Assembly (NCBI GenBank): GCA_964459445.1
Contig: CAYWMP010000170.1
Span: forward strand, 1-12,856
Reading direction: 5' to 3'
Source: CAYWMP01 sp964459445
GTDB taxonomy: Bacteria > Desulfobacterota > DSM-4660 > Desulfatiglandales > HGW-15
DNA length: 12,856 nt
Under the pieces are notes generated by a model that saw only the letters and a program-made list of their open reading frames with translations, did no database searches and was not told the origin of the DNA. A program made the position numbers and the translations under genes. Below, one piece after another: positions 1 to 7,159 of the stretch. How positions within the stretch are numbered: position 1 is the first letter of the stretch; each line of letters begins with the position of its first letter.

Positions 1-236
1 TCTTCAACTACTTGATATTATTTCTTAGATAGGACAGAACAAAAACACCCTGCCTTATCCGTGTATTAGTCTAGTAAAGCCGGTAGAGATCATTTATTAA
101 TCGGTAGTTCCGCAGGCCCTTTTTAAAGTTATTTTTATTGGTTATCTGGGAAGAATCTATCCAATTTGATTGAATTATAAAACCATCGCCGGGTTCCAAC
201 ATCCTGATTCGGTACCAAAATACCCCATTTTCAATG

Positions 237-270
237 AAGACACGTGTACTCCAGGTAACTGGCGTGTCTT
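237..270 (+). other. Bulged hairpin with GNRA-type loop (possible RNA structure)
   Basis: An 8-bp perfect inverted repeat (AAGACACG at 237-244, CGTGTCTT at 263-270) encloses a 6-nt one-sided bulge and a second perfect 4-bp stem (CCAG 251-254, CTGG 259-262) closed by GTAA. As RNA this loop would be GUAA, a GNRA tetraloop. No T-run follows, so it is not a standard intrinsic terminator. It lies about 40 bp before the promoter of the GntR gene. It could be the 3' end of an upstream transcript, a small structured RNA or a protein-binding dyad. The pairing is seen directly; the role is unknown. Confidence 0.4.
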
Positions 271-310
271 AGGAAACTGATCTTAAAGATGAAGACCCGG
301 AATTTATGGA

Positions 311-337
311 TTGACAGTTTCTGATATTTGGTATACC
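311..337 (+). promoter_or_regulatory. Putative sigma70-type promoter of the methylamine operon
   Basis: A perfect TTGACA -35 box (311-316) is followed after 15 bp by TATACC (332-337), a four-of-six match to the -10 consensus. The spacer is shorter than ideal, which is common in activated or tightly regulated promoters. The -10 region lies inside the palindromic operator, so a repressor bound there would block it. The first gene starts about 45 bp downstream. Confidence 0.45.
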
Positions 338-338
338 A
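329..338. promoter_or_regulatory. GntR/FCD-type operator TGGTATACCA
   Basis: This is a perfect 10-bp palindrome with the GT...AC half-site pattern typical of FCD-subfamily GntR regulators (FadR, PdhR, VanR and relatives bind variants of T-GT-AC-A). It overlaps the predicted -10 box and lies 45 bp upstream of a gene for exactly such a regulator, so negative autoregulation of the operon is likely. I found no second exact copy elsewhere in the window. Confidence 0.6.
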
Positions 339-383
339 CATTCCAAATGCCAAATACAAAACACCAATTAATGGGAGGCATGC

Positions 384-1085
384 ATGGTTTTGCTTGAACT
401 GAGGAAAATAGAGTCCCCGTCTCCGCTGAGCGAGGAGGCCTATCGGGCGATAAAGGAAAGCCTATTATCGACGGACCTCTCCCAATTAACCGATGAGCAG
501 CGGCTTGATGAGAGAGAGCTTTCCGAGCAGCTTGGTGTAAGCCGAACGCCGGTAAGAGAAGCCATTTCACGCCTGGTGATAGAGGGCTTTTTGAAAGTCG
601 TCCCGCGCAAAGGGGTATATGTGGTCAGGAAATCAAAACGCAAAATGATTGAAATCCTGTTGACGAGAGCGGCTTTGGAGGGAATGGCCGTGCGCCTGGC
701 AACCGAAAACGTCAACTCAGAGGATATTGAGGTGCTGAAGGACATCATCCTGTCCTTTGATCCGTCAGATCTGAAGAATCAGTTTCTGAGATACTCGGAC
801 GCCGACATCAAATTCCACGAACTCATTTTGCAAATCAGTCAATGCGGAACCCTGATCGATCTTGCCAACAGCCTTTTCGATCATACCCGTTGGATTCGAT
901 TCCGAGCGACCTCCTTTAAGGCCCGGCTTGGCATAACCCATGAGGAACACGTGAAAATCATCGAGGCCATGGAAAAAGGAGACCCTGACCTGGCCGAGAA
1001 ATGCATGCGGTCGCATGTCGAAGGACTGGCCCGATATATCGATGAAAAAGTGGGATTCCATTCCGATGAAGACGATTTTGAATAA
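384..1085 (+). CDS. GntR-family (FCD subfamily) transcriptional regulator
   Basis: Predicted metabolite-sensing DNA-binding regulator of 233 residues, the usual size for the FCD subfamily. Residues about 13-78 form the winged helix-turn-helix; the core ERELSEQLGVSRTPVREAISRL matches the GntR signature and is followed by the EGFLKVVPRKGVYV wing. Residues about 85-220 are the all-helical FCD effector domain and carry the expected metal-site residues D141, H145, H189 and H211 (D-x3-H...H...H). The ATG at 384 has a GGGAGG ribosome binding site five bases upstream. It is the first gene of the operon, 29 bp before the ferredoxin gene, with a palindromic operator over its promoter. It probably represses itself and the catabolic genes until a carboxylate or amine ligand binds. 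The ligand cannot be read from sequence. The family call is firm; the regulon is inferred. Confidence 0.9.
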   Translation: MVLLELRKIESPSPLSEEAYRAIKESLLSTDLSQLTDEQRLDERELSEQLGVSRTPVREAISRLVIEGFLKVVPRKGVYVVRKSKRKMIEILLTRAALEGMAVRLATENVNSEDIEVLKDIILSFDPSDLKNQFLRYSDADIKFHELILQISQCGTLIDLANSLFDHTRWIRFRATSFKARLGITHEEHVKIIEAMEKGDPDLAEKCMRSHVEGLARYIDEKVGFHSDEDDFE

Positions 1086-1114
1086 ACCGAAACTCAGGGC
1101 TGAAGGGAAGAGGC

Positions 1115-1534
1115 ATGAGATATCTATCACACGATGAAGAAAAGTGCGTGGGTTGCCAAAACTGCCAACTGGTCTGTTCGGGGGCCTGGCAAGGGGTGTT
1201 CAACCCACTGAAAGCCAACCTCCGCATCGAACAGAGGGCATGGTACGGGCCCTTCGAGGCCCATGTGTGCATTCAAAAGGACAACGCGGAATGCGTAGAG
1301 GTCTGTCCGACCGGCGCCCTTTATGTGGACGAGAAAAAAGGCATCGTCAGGTTTGATCGAAAAAAATGCGACGGTTGCCAGGCCTGTGTCGAGGCTTGTT
1401 CCTATGGGGCCATTTTCGTACATCCGGATGATCCCATTATCTATAAGTGCGATCTGTGCGGGGGGGGCGGGGTTCAGAAATGCGTTGAGGTCTGCCCGAG
1501 GGAAGCCTTGTGCGTAAAGGAGGTACAGTCATGA
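1115..1534 (+). CDS. 4Fe-4S polyferredoxin, electron partner of the adjacent aldehyde oxidoreductase
   Basis: A 139-residue cysteine-rich protein of the HycB/CooF/DmsB-like type, predicted to be a cytoplasmic electron carrier. Cysteine groups in order are C11-x2-C14-x2-C17-x3-C21, then C52...C60-x3-C64-P, C85-x2-C88-x2-C91-x3-C95, and C112-x2-C115...C123-x3-C127-P. This is the four-cluster layout of the family. Only 15 ligand cysteines are present: the second group normally reads C-x2-C, but the second cysteine is replaced by K55, so one cluster may be 3Fe-4S, site-differentiated or absent. Its stop codon overlaps the next start (ATGA at 1531-1534), pointing to translational coupling with the aldehyde oxidoreductase. 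That arrangement is usual for AOR-family enzymes with a dedicated ferredoxin subunit, so it likely takes electrons from aldehyde oxidation. Confidence 0.88.
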   Translation: MRYLSHDEEKCVGCQNCQLVCSGAWQGVFNPLKANLRIEQRAWYGPFEAHVCIQKDNAECVEVCPTGALYVDEKKGIVRFDRKKCDGCQACVEACSYGAIFVHPDDPIIYKCDLCGGGGVQKCVEVCPREALCVKEVQS

Positions 1535-3357
1535 ACGGGTATGCCGGCAAAATCACCTATGTGGATCTCACCTCCGGAAAAATATGGGACGAGCCTGTTG
1601 AAGAAGGATTCGCGAGGAAATATTTGGGCGGCAACGGGTTTGCTGCCCGGGTGCTCTATGATCGGGTGCCTAAGGGCGCCGACGCCTTGGGCCCTGAAAA
1701 TGCCTTTATCGTCTGTACGGGTCCTTTGAACGGGACGTTGGCGCACGGCAGCGGACGCGCAGGCATTGTCACCAAATCCCCACTCACAGGCCTTTTCATG
1801 GACAGCTATTTCGGCGGCGCTTTTGGGGCCCGGCTAAAACAATCAGGCCGAGATATGGTGGTCCTGCTGGGCAAATCTTCTAAACCGGTGGCTGTTGTTT
1901 GTGATGACCAAAAGACCGAACTTATTTCGGCGGAAGATCTCTGGGGACTGAATACCCTAGAGACGCAGAATAAGTTGAGAGAAAGGCTGGGGAAGAATAC
2001 AAGCACCCTCTGCATTGGGCCTGCCGGAGAGAATCGGATCCCCATGGCCTGTTGCATCAGTGAGAGAAGGGCAGCAGGCCGTGGCGGGATCGGCGCGGTT
2101 CTGGGGGCCAAAAATGTAAAGGCCATATCCGCCCGAGGAACCAGGGATATCCCGGTCGCCGACATCAAGGGTCTGATGAAGCTCCACAAAAAAGTCAGGG
2201 AAAATTTCCTCGGACTTACCCCCCTTGTCAAAGTGGGCACGCCGGTCCTTGTAGGGGCTATCAACGGGGTGGGCGGCATGGGCACCCACAACTGGCAGGA
2301 AGAGACCTGGGACCGGGCGGAAAACATCAGTGGCCAACGTCTCATGGAAAGGCATTTTGTCAGGAACTGGGCCTGTTTTGCCTGCAACATGGGGGGATGC
2401 GCACGGGTAGTGCGTTCCACCCAGACTCCTGAAATGATGACTGAGGGTCCGGAATATGAAACGCTTTTTGCCATTGGTTCCAACTGCGGTGTGGACGATC
2501 TCGACAAACTCATCGAAGCCGACCGGCTCTGCGATGACTATGGGATAGATACCGTGTCCCTGGGCGGCGCTATCGGGTTTGTAATGGAATGCTTTCAAAG
2601 AGACCTTCTATCAAAGGAGGACACCGGAGGCCTCGACTTTACCTTTGGAAACGGCGACACCCTGGTGAAATGCGTTCATATGGTGGCCACGCAGGAAGGG
2701 TTCGGTGAATTCATCGGCCGGGGCGTGAAGGCCATGGCCGAGAGAATCGGCCAGGCTTCGGAAAAATTCGCATGCCATATCCGTGGTCTGGAACTCCCGG
2801 GCCATTCGCCAAGGGCCCTCAAGAACATGGGTTTTGGTTATGCCGTTTCACCCCGAGGGGCGAGTCACCATGATGTGCGCCCCACCCTGGAATACCGAAT
2901 GACGCCCGATGAGAGGGCAAGCACGAAGGGAAAGGTGGACATGGCCTACAGTACTTCCAACTGGACGGCCATCAGGGATTCCATGATTCTCTGCACCTTT
3001 TGCGAAGGCGTTTTTGGATTTGAACTCGGCGAGGGTCACGTTGAGCAGATCAATCTCGCCACCGGTTGGGATCTTGAGCTGGAGGAACTGGCGGAGATTT
3101 CCGTCCGCATTCAGACACTGGAAAGGGCATTCAATCAGAGGGAGGGCCTCAGGCGAAAGGATGAAACCCTCCCCTACCGTTTCATGCATGAGGAGATACC
3201 CTCCGGGAATTCGAAGGGATTCAGGATGAAACCTGAAGAGCTCGATGAGATGCTGGACCAATACTATGAAAAAAGGGGATGGGACGCGGACGGGGTGCCG
3301 ACGAGGAAGACGTTAGACGGGCTGGGACTGCAAGATGTCCGCATTCTGGAGGAATGA
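1531..3357 (+). CDS. Tungsten/molybdenum aldehyde:ferredoxin oxidoreductase (AOR family)
   Basis: Oxidises an aldehyde to the carboxylic acid with ferredoxin as acceptor, using a bis-pyranopterin tungsten (or molybdenum) cofactor and one 4Fe-4S cluster. The protein has 608 residues, close to the roughly 605 of Pyrococcus furiosus AOR. Visible features are the AOR N-terminal domain (GYAGKITYVDL start, FGGAFGARLKQSG, then AGRGGIGAVLGAKNVKA, a typical pterin-binding stretch) and the cluster cysteines C282-x2-C285-x4-C290. A D483-x3-L-C488 motif matches the family's D-x2-G-L-C element with the fourth cysteine. The four-residue gap before C290 (family prototype three) marks a particular subgroup. 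I chose ATG 1531, not the in-frame GTG at 1510, because AAAGGAGGT at 1516-1524 is a strong ribosome binding site for 1531. Context suggests it oxidises the aldehyde made by the neighbouring aminotransferase. Tungsten use and substrate are inferred. Confidence 0.9.
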   Translation: MNGYAGKITYVDLTSGKIWDEPVEEGFARKYLGGNGFAARVLYDRVPKGADALGPENAFIVCTGPLNGTLAHGSGRAGIVTKSPLTGLFMDSYFGGAFGARLKQSGRDMVVLLGKSSKPVAVVCDDQKTELISAEDLWGLNTLETQNKLRERLGKNTSTLCIGPAGENRIPMACCISERRAAGRGGIGAVLGAKNVKAISARGTRDIPVADIKGLMKLHKKVRENFLGLTPLVKVGTPVLVGAINGVGGMGTHNWQEETWDRAENISGQRLMERHFVRNWACFACNMGGCARVVRSTQTPEMMTEGPEYETLFAIGSNCGVDDLDKLIEADRLCDDYGIDTVSLGGAIGFVMECFQRDLLSKEDTGGLDFTFGNGDTLVKCVHMVATQEGFGEFIGRGVKAMAERIGQASEKFACHIRGLELPGHSPRALKNMGFGYAVSPRGASHHDVRPTLEYRMTPDERASTKGKVDMAYSTSNWTAIRDSMILCTFCEGVFGFELGEGHVEQINLATGWDLELEELAEISVRIQTLERAFNQREGLRRKDETLPYRFMHEEIPSGNSKGFRMKPEELDEMLDQYYEKRGWDADGVPTRKTLDGLGLQDVRILEE

Positions 3358-3387
3358 TCAAGCAGATCTATGAAAAAAGAGGAAGTC

Positions 3388-4758
3388 ATGATCGATTTGA
3401 AAACGATACCAACGACTAAGGAAGATTTGGACTCCTACGAAGTGAACAACGTGTTCCACTCCTGGGGTTATCAACCTGCCCAATCCCCTTTGCGGGTGGT
3501 CTCTTCGGATGGGATCCGCTTCACCACCGAAGACGGAAGGGAGAGACTGGATTTCTGTTCCTGCTTTGTGAGTCACAACATCGGGCACCAGGATCCCCGC
3601 GTGGTGGACGCCCTTTGCGAGCAGGCAAAGACTCTCAGCTCCTTTGCCCCCGTCTTTTCCACAAAACCAAAGGCCCTTTTGGCCAAGATGCTGGAAGAGA
3701 TCACGCCCGGCGATCTTTCGCGAACTTTCTTTAGCCTTGGCGGCACAGAGGCCAACGAGGCCGCAATCAAGATTTGCCATCAGTACACAGGCCGCCGGAA
3801 GATACTGGCTCGTTACCGATCCTATCACGGCGGCACAACGGCGCCCATGACCCTGTCGGCCGGCGATGCCCGGGGCTGGGCCCAGGTGCCGGGGGGCACC
3901 GAGACGGTCGCCGTGCCGCAGCCCTATTGTTACCGGTGCATGTTTGGCCAAACCTACCCCGAGTGTGATCTTCAGTGCGTGAAATATATTGATGAGGTGA
4001 TCGAACTGGAGGGCAGCAGCGAGAAGGTCGCAGGCATCATATTCGAGCCGGTCACAGGGGCCAACGGCATCATTGTTCCTCCGCCCGAGTATTTCCCTCG
4101 TCTAAGGGAGATCTGCGATAGGCACGACGTCCTGATGATTGCCGATGAAGTCATGAGCGGATTCGGGCGAACGGGAAAGTGGTTTGCATTGGATCACTGG
4201 GACGTGGTCCCGGATATCATGTCCGTGGCCAAGGGCATTACCTGCGGTTATGTGCCTTTAGGGGCCACCATTGCGCGCAAACATATCGGGGATCGCTTCA
4301 AAGACCAGTTTTTCAGCCACGGGGCCACCTATGCAGGGCATGCCCTGGCCTGTGCCACAGCGGTGCGTGTCGTTCAAATCTATCAGGAAGACAATCTCCT
4401 GGAGAACGCGGAGAAGATGGGCGAGTATCTCCTTGATAAATCCATGGAGCTCAAGGAAAAGCATCCATGTATCGGCGATGTTAGAGGGATCGGTTTGTTT
4501 GTTGGACTGGAGTTGGTCAAAAACCATCAGACCCGGGAGCCCATCATGCCCCTGGACGCCAAGATACGCCCGGGCATGAATCCCAAGCTCGAGGTGGCTA
4601 AAAAGCTGGGTGAACTGGGGATGATCGCCATGGCTGCAAACCCAAGCAACGTCATTGCCATGGCGCCGGCCCTTATCGTCACAAAGGATGAGGTCGATGA
4701 AGGCATCAACCTTATAGACCAGGCCCTGGAAGTTGCAGATGCCTATGTAGAGGAATAA
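3388..4758 (+). CDS. Class III (omega-amino) pyridoxal-phosphate aminotransferase
   Basis: Predicted to transfer the amino group from a primary amine or omega-amino acid to pyruvate or 2-oxoglutarate, giving an aldehyde. The fold-type I class III pattern is complete: FSLGGTEANEAAIK early on, YRSYHGG, then IADEVMSGFGRTGKWFA with D253 (pyridine nitrogen) and SVAKGITCGYVPLGA with the Schiff-base lysine K282. The start is ambiguous. ATG 3388 has GAGGA four bases upstream and gives 456 residues; ATG 3370 would add six residues but its nearest GGAGGA is 16 bases away. The gene follows AOR by 30 bp (12 bp with the longer start). An odd feature is a loop with four cysteines, C181-x2-C184-x8-C193-x3-C197. 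Taurine-pyruvate, beta-alanine-pyruvate, GABA and putrescine aminotransferases are all possible relatives, and I cannot separate them by eye. The class call is firm; the substrate is open. Confidence 0.88.
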   Translation: MIDLKTIPTTKEDLDSYEVNNVFHSWGYQPAQSPLRVVSSDGIRFTTEDGRERLDFCSCFVSHNIGHQDPRVVDALCEQAKTLSSFAPVFSTKPKALLAKMLEEITPGDLSRTFFSLGGTEANEAAIKICHQYTGRRKILARYRSYHGGTTAPMTLSAGDARGWAQVPGGTETVAVPQPYCYRCMFGQTYPECDLQCVKYIDEVIELEGSSEKVAGIIFEPVTGANGIIVPPPEYFPRLREICDRHDVLMIADEVMSGFGRTGKWFALDHWDVVPDIMSVAKGITCGYVPLGATIARKHIGDRFKDQFFSHGATYAGHALACATAVRVVQIYQEDNLLENAEKMGEYLLDKSMELKEKHPCIGDVRGIGLFVGLELVKNHQTREPIMPLDAKIRPGMNPKLEVAKKLGELGMIAMAANPSNVIAMAPALIVTKDEVDEGINLIDQALEVADAYVEE

Positions 4759-4778
4759 CGGATTTCAACTATCGCCCA

Positions 4779-4799
4779 AGGTTCTCACATGGAGAACCT
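4779..4799 (+). other. Intercistronic perfect hairpin between aminotransferase and methyltransferase genes
   Basis: AGGTTCTC (4779-4786) and GAGAACCT (4792-4799) are perfectly complementary and enclose a five-base loop, ACATG. No T-run follows, so it is not a classic intrinsic terminator. It sits in the 91-bp gap between two genes of one operon, where such structures often protect or process mRNA and so set different levels for upstream and downstream genes. The hairpin is seen directly; the effect is inferred. Confidence 0.45.
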
Positions 4800-4849
4800 G
4801 AAGACAGAGTAGCACCAAATCCTATCTCGATGAAGAAGGAGACTGTGTA

Positions 4850-6226
4850 ATGATTGATTTCTTGGAGGTTTGCAGGCGAGCCGTTTCAGGACCTTTGATG
4901 CAGGAAAACAAATTCGACAATGAGCGCTTTTTTCCAAAAATCATGGAGCTTACAAAAAAGTACGAGATCCAACATGACCTTGAAAACCCGGTCAGCCGGG
5001 ATGACGCCCTTGCGGATGCCATTTTTGAAGCGGCTGTTGATCTGGTTTCGGAAGTAGGCGTTTATTGCACGGATACCCAAAGGATTATCGAATTCAGCCG
5101 CGATGAAGTGATGCAGGCGGTCAGGCAAGCACCCGGGGCCTGTTGGTTCGGTGAGGGTCATGACAGATCCCTGTTCCAACTCCGAAAACCGGATGATGAC
5201 TCCACGCCCTCCTGGTGCCATGTGGGATCCGGCGTGGCCGTTTCCTCGGAAGAGATTGCCTTTCGAACCGTTGAGGGATACGGAAAAATTCATGAAGCCA
5301 ACTCCATTGCCGCCCCCTGCCTCTCACACCTGCGCTCCATCCCCGTGAGCGGAGGATCGCCCGTAGAGGTCCTTGGAGCCATCCAAGCCAACATGATCGC
5401 CCGCCAGGCCCTCAGACAGAGCGGTCGCCCGGGAATGCCGATTCTCAACCTGAGTTCAACGGCTGCCTCTGCGGTCGGCACCATAGCTTCGAGCAGGCCG
5501 ATTTTCGGGGCCAGGGCATCGGATGGGTGGCTGACCGGGTTCCTCGCCGAGCTGAAGGTCGGGTACGAAGCCCTGGATAAGGTGGCCTATCTCACCAGTT
5601 GGAATGCGTCGGTCTGCTCCGAATGCGGTCCCATTCTAGGTGGCTATGCGGGTGGACCCAACGGGCTTGCCATCACCAATACCGCCTATGTCATTGCCGG
5701 GATTCTTGTCTTGAGGGGGTCCTATCAACTGGCCTTCCCTATGGACATCAATTATTCCTGCTCCACTTCCCGGGGCGTGCTCTGGGCCGTGGGCGCCAGT
5801 TGCCAGGCTATCAGTCGACACATAGCGTACCCATTCCTGAGCCTGGGGTACATGGCCGGCGGTCCAATGACAGAGTCCTATTTCTACGAGGCCACGGCCT
5901 ATGTCCTGACCGCCGTCTCATCCGGGGTCTCCGCGCAAACCCCCATACCGGCCAAGGCCGTTAAGATGGATCATCAAACCCCTCTGGAGATGCAATACAG
6001 CGCAGAAGTGATTGGGTCCGCCCATAGGGTAAGCCGCGAAGAGGCCAATGAGATCGTGAAAAACATCGTGCCGAAATATGAACAAAATCTTTCAACCCCG
6101 CCCGAGGGAAAATCCTATCAGGAATGCTTTGATCTGGCGACAGGGGAGCCCAAGGCTGAATACCTCGAGCTTTACAAAAAAATGAAAGAAGAAATGGGCA
6201 GCATGGGCGTGCCTTTTGAGCATTAA
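4850..6226 (+). CDS. MtmB-family corrinoid methyltransferase lacking pyrrolysine
   Basis: Predicted to move a methyl group from an N-methylated amine to a corrinoid protein. At 458 residues it equals Methanosarcina MtmB (monomethylamine methyltransferase) in length, and several blocks match MtmB as I recall it: GVYCTDTQRIIEFSRDEV near residue 70, SPVEVLGAI, SGRPGM (191-196), GPILGGYAGG (260-269) and a C-terminal YEQNLSTPPEGKSYQECFD. In MtmB, pyrrolysine (residue 202, a UAG codon) follows GRPGM by a few residues. Here that column is L199, encoded by a normal codon, and the frame has no internal TAG. MtmB E229 and Q333 align with L228 and L332, while E259 is kept as E258. The true substrate is therefore unlikely to be monomethylamine. 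The ribosome binding site GAAGGAGA precedes ATG 4850, and the corrinoid protein gene follows by 65 bp. The family call is strong; the residue mapping rests on memory of MtmB. Confidence 0.85.
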   Translation: MIDFLEVCRRAVSGPLMQENKFDNERFFPKIMELTKKYEIQHDLENPVSRDDALADAIFEAAVDLVSEVGVYCTDTQRIIEFSRDEVMQAVRQAPGACWFGEGHDRSLFQLRKPDDDSTPSWCHVGSGVAVSSEEIAFRTVEGYGKIHEANSIAAPCLSHLRSIPVSGGSPVEVLGAIQANMIARQALRQSGRPGMPILNLSSTAASAVGTIASSRPIFGARASDGWLTGFLAELKVGYEALDKVAYLTSWNASVCSECGPILGGYAGGPNGLAITNTAYVIAGILVLRGSYQLAFPMDINYSCSTSRGVLWAVGASCQAISRHIAYPFLSLGYMAGGPMTESYFYEATAYVLTAVSSGVSAQTPIPAKAVKMDHQTPLEMQYSAEVIGSAHRVSREEANEIVKNIVPKYEQNLSTPPEGKSYQECFDLATGEPKAEYLELYKKMKEEMGSMGVPFEH

Positions 6227-6291
6227 ACGAAATGAAAAGTGAAGCTTCGGGGAACAAAGAATAGCCAACACAGGGAAAGGAAGGACGACAC

Positions 6292-6939
6292 ATGGGAAAA
6301 AGTGAAATCATACAGGGTATTTACGATGGCATATTGGGCCTTGATAAGGACAAGGCCGTGGAAATGGCCATTGCCGTACTAAGCGAAGATCTAAACATCA
6401 ATGAAATCATCGATCAGGGTATGTCCCCGGCCATGGATGAGGTGGGCAGCCGATTTCAGGCGGGCGAGATGTATCTTCCCGAACTGGTCAAGTCTGCGGA
6501 GGTGTTCTCGGCGGCCATGGAAGTCCTTCAGCCCAGACTCCTTGAGGGCAAAACGGAGATAAAAGCCAAGGGCCGGGTGGTGGTCGGCACGGTCAAGGGA
6601 GATCTACACTCCATTGGAAAGGACCTGGTCGCCACCATGCTAAAGATCGCCGGCTTTGAGGTGACCGATCTGGGTGTGGACATCCAGACCTTTACTTTCC
6701 TGGAAGAGGCACAGAAATTCAATGCGGACGTCATTGCCCTTTCCGCCCTTCTTACCACCACGATGCCGGCCCAAAGGGAAATTATGGAGGCGTTAAAAAG
6801 TGAGGGCATGGATGGAAAATACAAGGTTATCATAGGCGGTGCACCGGTCAATCAGGGTTGGGCCGATGAAATCGGCGCGGATGCCTACGGAGAAAATGCC
6901 GCAGAGGCAGTAAAACAGGCTGAAAGGCTATGTGGTTGA
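6292..6939 (+). CDS. Methylamine methyltransferase corrinoid protein (MtmC/MttC type)
   Basis: Cytoplasmic B12-binding methyl carrier of 215 residues, the usual size for MtmC, MtbC and MttC. Residues 1-85 form the helical cap domain (MEVGxRFxxGEMYLPEL-like block at about 48-65). Residues about 93-215 form the Rossmann-like cobalamin domain. It carries the base-off motif D104-x-H106-x2-G109 within GDLHSIGKDL, with H106 the lower cobalt ligand, then S151-A-L153 and the G182-G183 motif within IIGGAPVNQ. It lies 65 bp after the MtmB-type gene and is the only corrinoid protein in the window, so it probably serves that enzyme and perhaps also the MttB-type enzyme downstream. The gene that would pass the methyl group to tetrahydrofolate is not in the window. 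A strong AGGAAGG-type ribosome binding site precedes the ATG. Confidence 0.93.
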   Translation: MGKSEIIQGIYDGILGLDKDKAVEMAIAVLSEDLNINEIIDQGMSPAMDEVGSRFQAGEMYLPELVKSAEVFSAAMEVLQPRLLEGKTEIKAKGRVVVGTVKGDLHSIGKDLVATMLKIAGFEVTDLGVDIQTFTFLEEAQKFNADVIALSALLTTTMPAQREIMEALKSEGMDGKYKVIIGGAPVNQGWADEIGADAYGENAAEAVKQAERLCG

Positions 6940-7068
6940 TAGGCTTTTCATTCTAATCGAATGCAATAATGATTCATGATCCGTTGGCTTAATGGCAGGA
7001 ACAAAAATAACCCGCCTGTTATAGGGGGTGGCCATGAAAAGGCCGTTAATCCCCAGGCAACAAAAGTG

Positions 7069-7097
7069 TTGACGGTTTTCCAAAACAGGCATATCTT
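7069..7097 (+). promoter_or_regulatory. Putative sigma70-type promoter for the second methyltransferase
   Basis: TTGACG (7069-7074) and TATCTT (7092-7097) are separated by exactly 17 bp, good matches to the -35 and -10 consensus. They lie in the 220-bp gap after the corrinoid gene and about 60 bp before the MttB-type start codon. No TGGTATACCA palindrome overlaps it, so this gene may be expressed separately from the first operon. A weak dyad (GGCC...GGCC inside GGGG...CCCC) lies just upstream at about 7025-7054. Confidence 0.5.
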
Positions 7098-7159
7098 TTG
7101 CCCCTCACCGTAGGGCCGGAATCAATAGTACGGCAGTCAAAAACAGAGGAGGTGCTCAA

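Larger units (their letters stand above)
1..383. other. Non-coding leader region upstream of the GntR gene
   Basis: I see no convincing gene in this stretch. It is AT-rich compared with the following operon and has frequent stops in all frames. It holds a two-part inverted repeat at 237-270, a sigma70-like -35 box at 311-316, a palindromic operator at 329-338 and the ribosome binding site of the first gene at 373-378, each listed separately. The first 230 bases show nothing else I can name. Confidence 0.6.

Noticed and set aside
1510..1530. GTG start 21 bases upstream of the AOR start
   Set aside because: The AAAGGAGGT ribosome binding site lies within this stretch and is correctly spaced for ATG 1531; the family N-terminus also begins there.
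1806..2598. Long minus-strand open frames inside the AOR gene (235 and 213 codons)
   Set aside because: They are antisense shadows of a well-supported gene with high GC at third positions, and their translations show no known domain.
6940..7159. Cobalamin riboswitch before the MttB-type gene
   Set aside because: I looked for a B12-box and the expected helices in this 220-bp gap and saw only short dyads and a plain promoter.
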